Below, one piece after another: positions 61,800-64,000 of a DNA stretch of 64,000 nucleotides. The first letter of the stretch is position 1. Each line of letters begins with the position of its first letter. This DNA is from Spirometra erinaceieuropaei (lineage: Eukaryota; Platyhelminthes; Cestoda; Diphyllobothriidea; Diphyllobothriidae), in assembly GCA_902702965.1 (NCBI GenBank), contig CACRXP010000670.1, forward strand, positions 60,353 through 124,352. The letters run 5' to 3'. The notes under the pieces are model-generated. The model was given only the letters and a program-made list of their open reading frames with translations. It searched no databases and had not been told where the DNA came from. Position numbers and translations under genes: made by a program.

Positions 61800-63600
61800 G
61801 CCAACTAATCGGACTCAGTCGATGTCACCGTCGTTCTGCTCCTCCCACTTGCCCCCAGTGCTTTCGCCTCCCAGTTTGTTTTGATGAAATCCACCTTCCT
61901 CTGGATTCCATCCTTCCTTCCCATTCAGTGTTCCTGATCTGCCACCTGTCTACCGCTTTTCTTAAACCACCCGAGCACACTGCTCCTCTCCTCAGTTGAC
62001 TCTCTTTCAAGGGTTGAGTTATTCATGTGTATATAAGTATATATGCGTGTGTGTGCACCCTTGCACCACAAAAACAGGCTAGCGTCTCTTTGAATTTCAG
62101 AAAAGCAACTAGTAGTTACTGTCTGATTGGGTGTCCTGGGCTACCGACGACGTGTTATAGATGTCAAAAGCACGCCTACAGTCGGTCCACTCTATCGACT
62201 GGAAAATCCTACCGCAGATGGGAGCATATTTGCATGAATATAAGTTGATTTTCGTCAGGAAAATAAAAGTACCTGTGGGAAGATAGCCCTGGCTGTTCCG
62301 GTTTATTTCGGTAGGATATAGGATGTAGAAAACCAGTGTAAAGACCACAGAGTCAGGGGAGTGGAAAATCTAAGGGGATAAGTTTCTCTGTACGATGCTC
62401 GAGCAGCTTGCTGCAGTGTGCCTCTGCTTCGTTTATGCCCACACCGGCCATTCCAGGAAGCCACTGAGCGCTGTCGACACGCTTGATATCCCGTAAGACG
62501 TACCTGGAAAGGAGAGGCGAAGAAATGATTTGACAGAGACCAGAATGATGCAGAAAGCCATCCTTTTCCAGTCGGACTACCATTCGAGGCGCGGGTGGTT
62601 TCCAGAGACTGGGGCTATACCCACAGCTGTTTTTTGGGTCTCTCTGCAGCGGCACTAAATTACTTAGGGCTGTCTGAAAAATCGGGCATTGGCTCTTGAC
62701 TTCTGAATTCTCTCGGCTGCGGAAATAAACGGCTGAAGCGACATGAGGGCCTCGCAGCTGTACTTTTGCACTACGCAGGTTCCGGTCCATGAGTGGCCGC
62801 TTCTCCCGAAAATTTGTTTCCCTTTAAATACCTGGCGGTAATGTCCGACCGCAGTAGCACAGTCGGTGAGTGGCTTGATGTCAGTGCAGCTGTGGGAAGC
62901 TGAGTGACAGACCAAAGTGGAGTTACTACATCCAAAGTCAGTATAGATCGCGCATAAAATAGTCCAGCAAACCCCGGGATGTGCTTAGACGGACGAGCTA
63001 CATGTCAAATTCAAAGGGGCTAGCTCAAAAAGGTGCACATGCTGGACAATCTGACCGAGGCTAACGTGTTTTCGAAATCTGTTATCATGCCATCAGTTAT
63101 GCAAAACAATCTACTACCAGTTGAGGACGTATACCATGCACTAGATATTGCGGCTGTCCAGGTCCCCCTACACGATTTTACCGTTGACTGCATCCGGACG
63201 CCAGCTAACTGATCTTGTGGCAGTCTACCCCCGCGCGATGGTCAGTGCGGCCGGTCACGCATTCCGCCTTTTTGTCCGCCGCTAAATCGGCAAGCTTATC
63301 CACAGCGCCGAGAATAAAAAATTGTTTTCGAGATGCATCCCTTGTTAGGAGCCGTCCTAACCAACTTGTCCGCAAGCCACCCTAACGACGCCTTCACACA
63401 CCGTTCTATCAATCTGCCCACACGGCGTGCGTGTGTTGATATCGCACTAGCCACCGGCAGGATTGGAGGGGTGTCCAAGCACTCAGATGTGTCAGAAGCC
63501 TAGTCCACATGCTTGTGGCTCAAGGACATGATCTGGCTTTAGACATTTCCGTATGTACCTTTCATCACCAGATTTTCGCTTTTTGGTCTCAGCAATAGAC
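61800..63600. other. No recognised gene downstream of PLPP6
   Basis: Opposite-strand frames at 62353-62790 and 62664-62915 are open but match no family I know. An AATAAA near 62260 could serve the lipid phosphatase gene but is far from its stop. Confidence 0.35.
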
Positions 63601-63689
63601 TTCTTGTGCTTTCGCCCTTACTGCTGAGTTCTCATTTGATAATTCGACCGCGGGTATTTGTAGGTGAGGGTATCAGCCAGGCGTTTCGG

Positions 63690-64000
63690 CAAAAACATGA
63701 CATCCCCGGCCAGGAGAAGGCATTCCTCTGGATTAATGGCTTTTATCTTGAAGTAGTTTCAAATACTTCAGAGCAAGACTGCTGTCGAATAGATGACATC
63801 GCAACTCGAATCGATGCCCTTCGTAGGGTTATCTGAAAGTGTCTATCGGCCTGCTACGGCATCTCCATCGCAATGAAGATCCGTGTGTACCGGGCATCCG
63901 TCCGGTCAGTCCTGCTATGCAATTGTGAAAAGTGGACTGCGCGTGGAGGACAAGCGAGAACTAGAGGTGTTTGACCACCTCTGCTTGAGGACTATCCTTC
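63690..64000 (+). pseudogene. Decayed RTE-like LINE fragment, cut by the window edge
   Basis: GGCCAGGAGAAGGCATTCCT, GGATTAATGGCTTTTATCTT and GAAGATCCGTGTGTACCGGG, then GTTTGACCACCTCTGCTTGA correspond to 48526-48845 of the intact LINE, with a gap of about 60 bases and frameshifts. Only the RT C-terminal part is seen. It probably continues to the 3' end outside the window. The orientation is the same as that of the intact copy. Confidence 0.85.

Noticed and set aside
62353..62790. 145-codon minus-strand frame as a gene
   Set aside because: No domain, no splice or promoter evidence, and no family likeness; the length alone is not enough in this GC range.

Overview
This window looks like nuclear DNA of a flatworm, most likely a tapeworm with a large, repeat-rich genome. 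A diphyllobothriidean (Schistocephalus/Spirometra type) is my best guess, but it is inference. The grounds are intron-split genes with GT-AG boundaries, one intron of only 32 nt, a Penelope-like element, CR1-like and RTE-like LINEs, a LINE family with a C-terminal C2H2 tail of a kind I associate with cestode genomes, and TTAGGG-type telomere-like repeats. No prokaryotic feature is present. Coordinates 32836-33103 are an assembly gap of Ns.

Left part (1-13 kb, minus strand): scattered exons of a DZIP1/Iguana homologue, a ciliary zinc-finger coiled-coil protein. In transcription order these are 12675-12349 (zinc finger), 8639-8382, 6842-6747 (coiled coil), 3645-3048, 2900-2609 and 546-337 (C-terminal region). 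The 5' and 3' ends are not seen. Its introns hold purine-rich tracts, a small composite repeat at 750-1096 and a dispersed repeat near 9.8-10.1 kb that recurs at 44.3 kb.

Middle part (14-36.4 kb): almost only repeats. There is about 2.5 kb of degenerate telomere-like DNA (14.1-16.5 kb), a perfect 60-nt palindrome (19311-19370), a run of three palindromes (21231-21329), a 603-bp element with terminal inverted repeats (21462-22064), decayed CR1-like LINE pieces on the minus strand (23.8-26.5 kb), and a longer decayed CR1-like LINE on the plus strand (27.8-32.5 kb). A Penelope-like element (33.4-35.3 kb) follows, set among tRNA-derived SINE copies and long inverted repeats.

Right part (37-64 kb, plus strand): two host genes. 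The first (37.1-57.4 kb) is a multi-exon protein of the M3 oligopeptidase A (OpdA/PrlC) family. The exon aligned to the active site lacks the HExxH zinc motif (AAxxT instead), and the second zinc-binding region and the C-terminal substrate-binding His/Tyr cluster have diverged as well. It is therefore predicted to be a catalytically dead M3 protein, and this is the most interesting observation here. Its large intron (about 44-50 kb) carries an intact 1023-codon RTE-like LINE inserted inside an older minus-strand LINE. The second gene (about 58.8-61.8 kb) is a two-exon PAP2-family lipid phosphatase closest to PLPP6. Further decayed copies of the RTE-like LINE lie at 41.2-41.8 kb and at the right edge.

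Exon limits were set by hand from reading frame, splice sites and phase. Family assignments come from recalled family features, with no database search.
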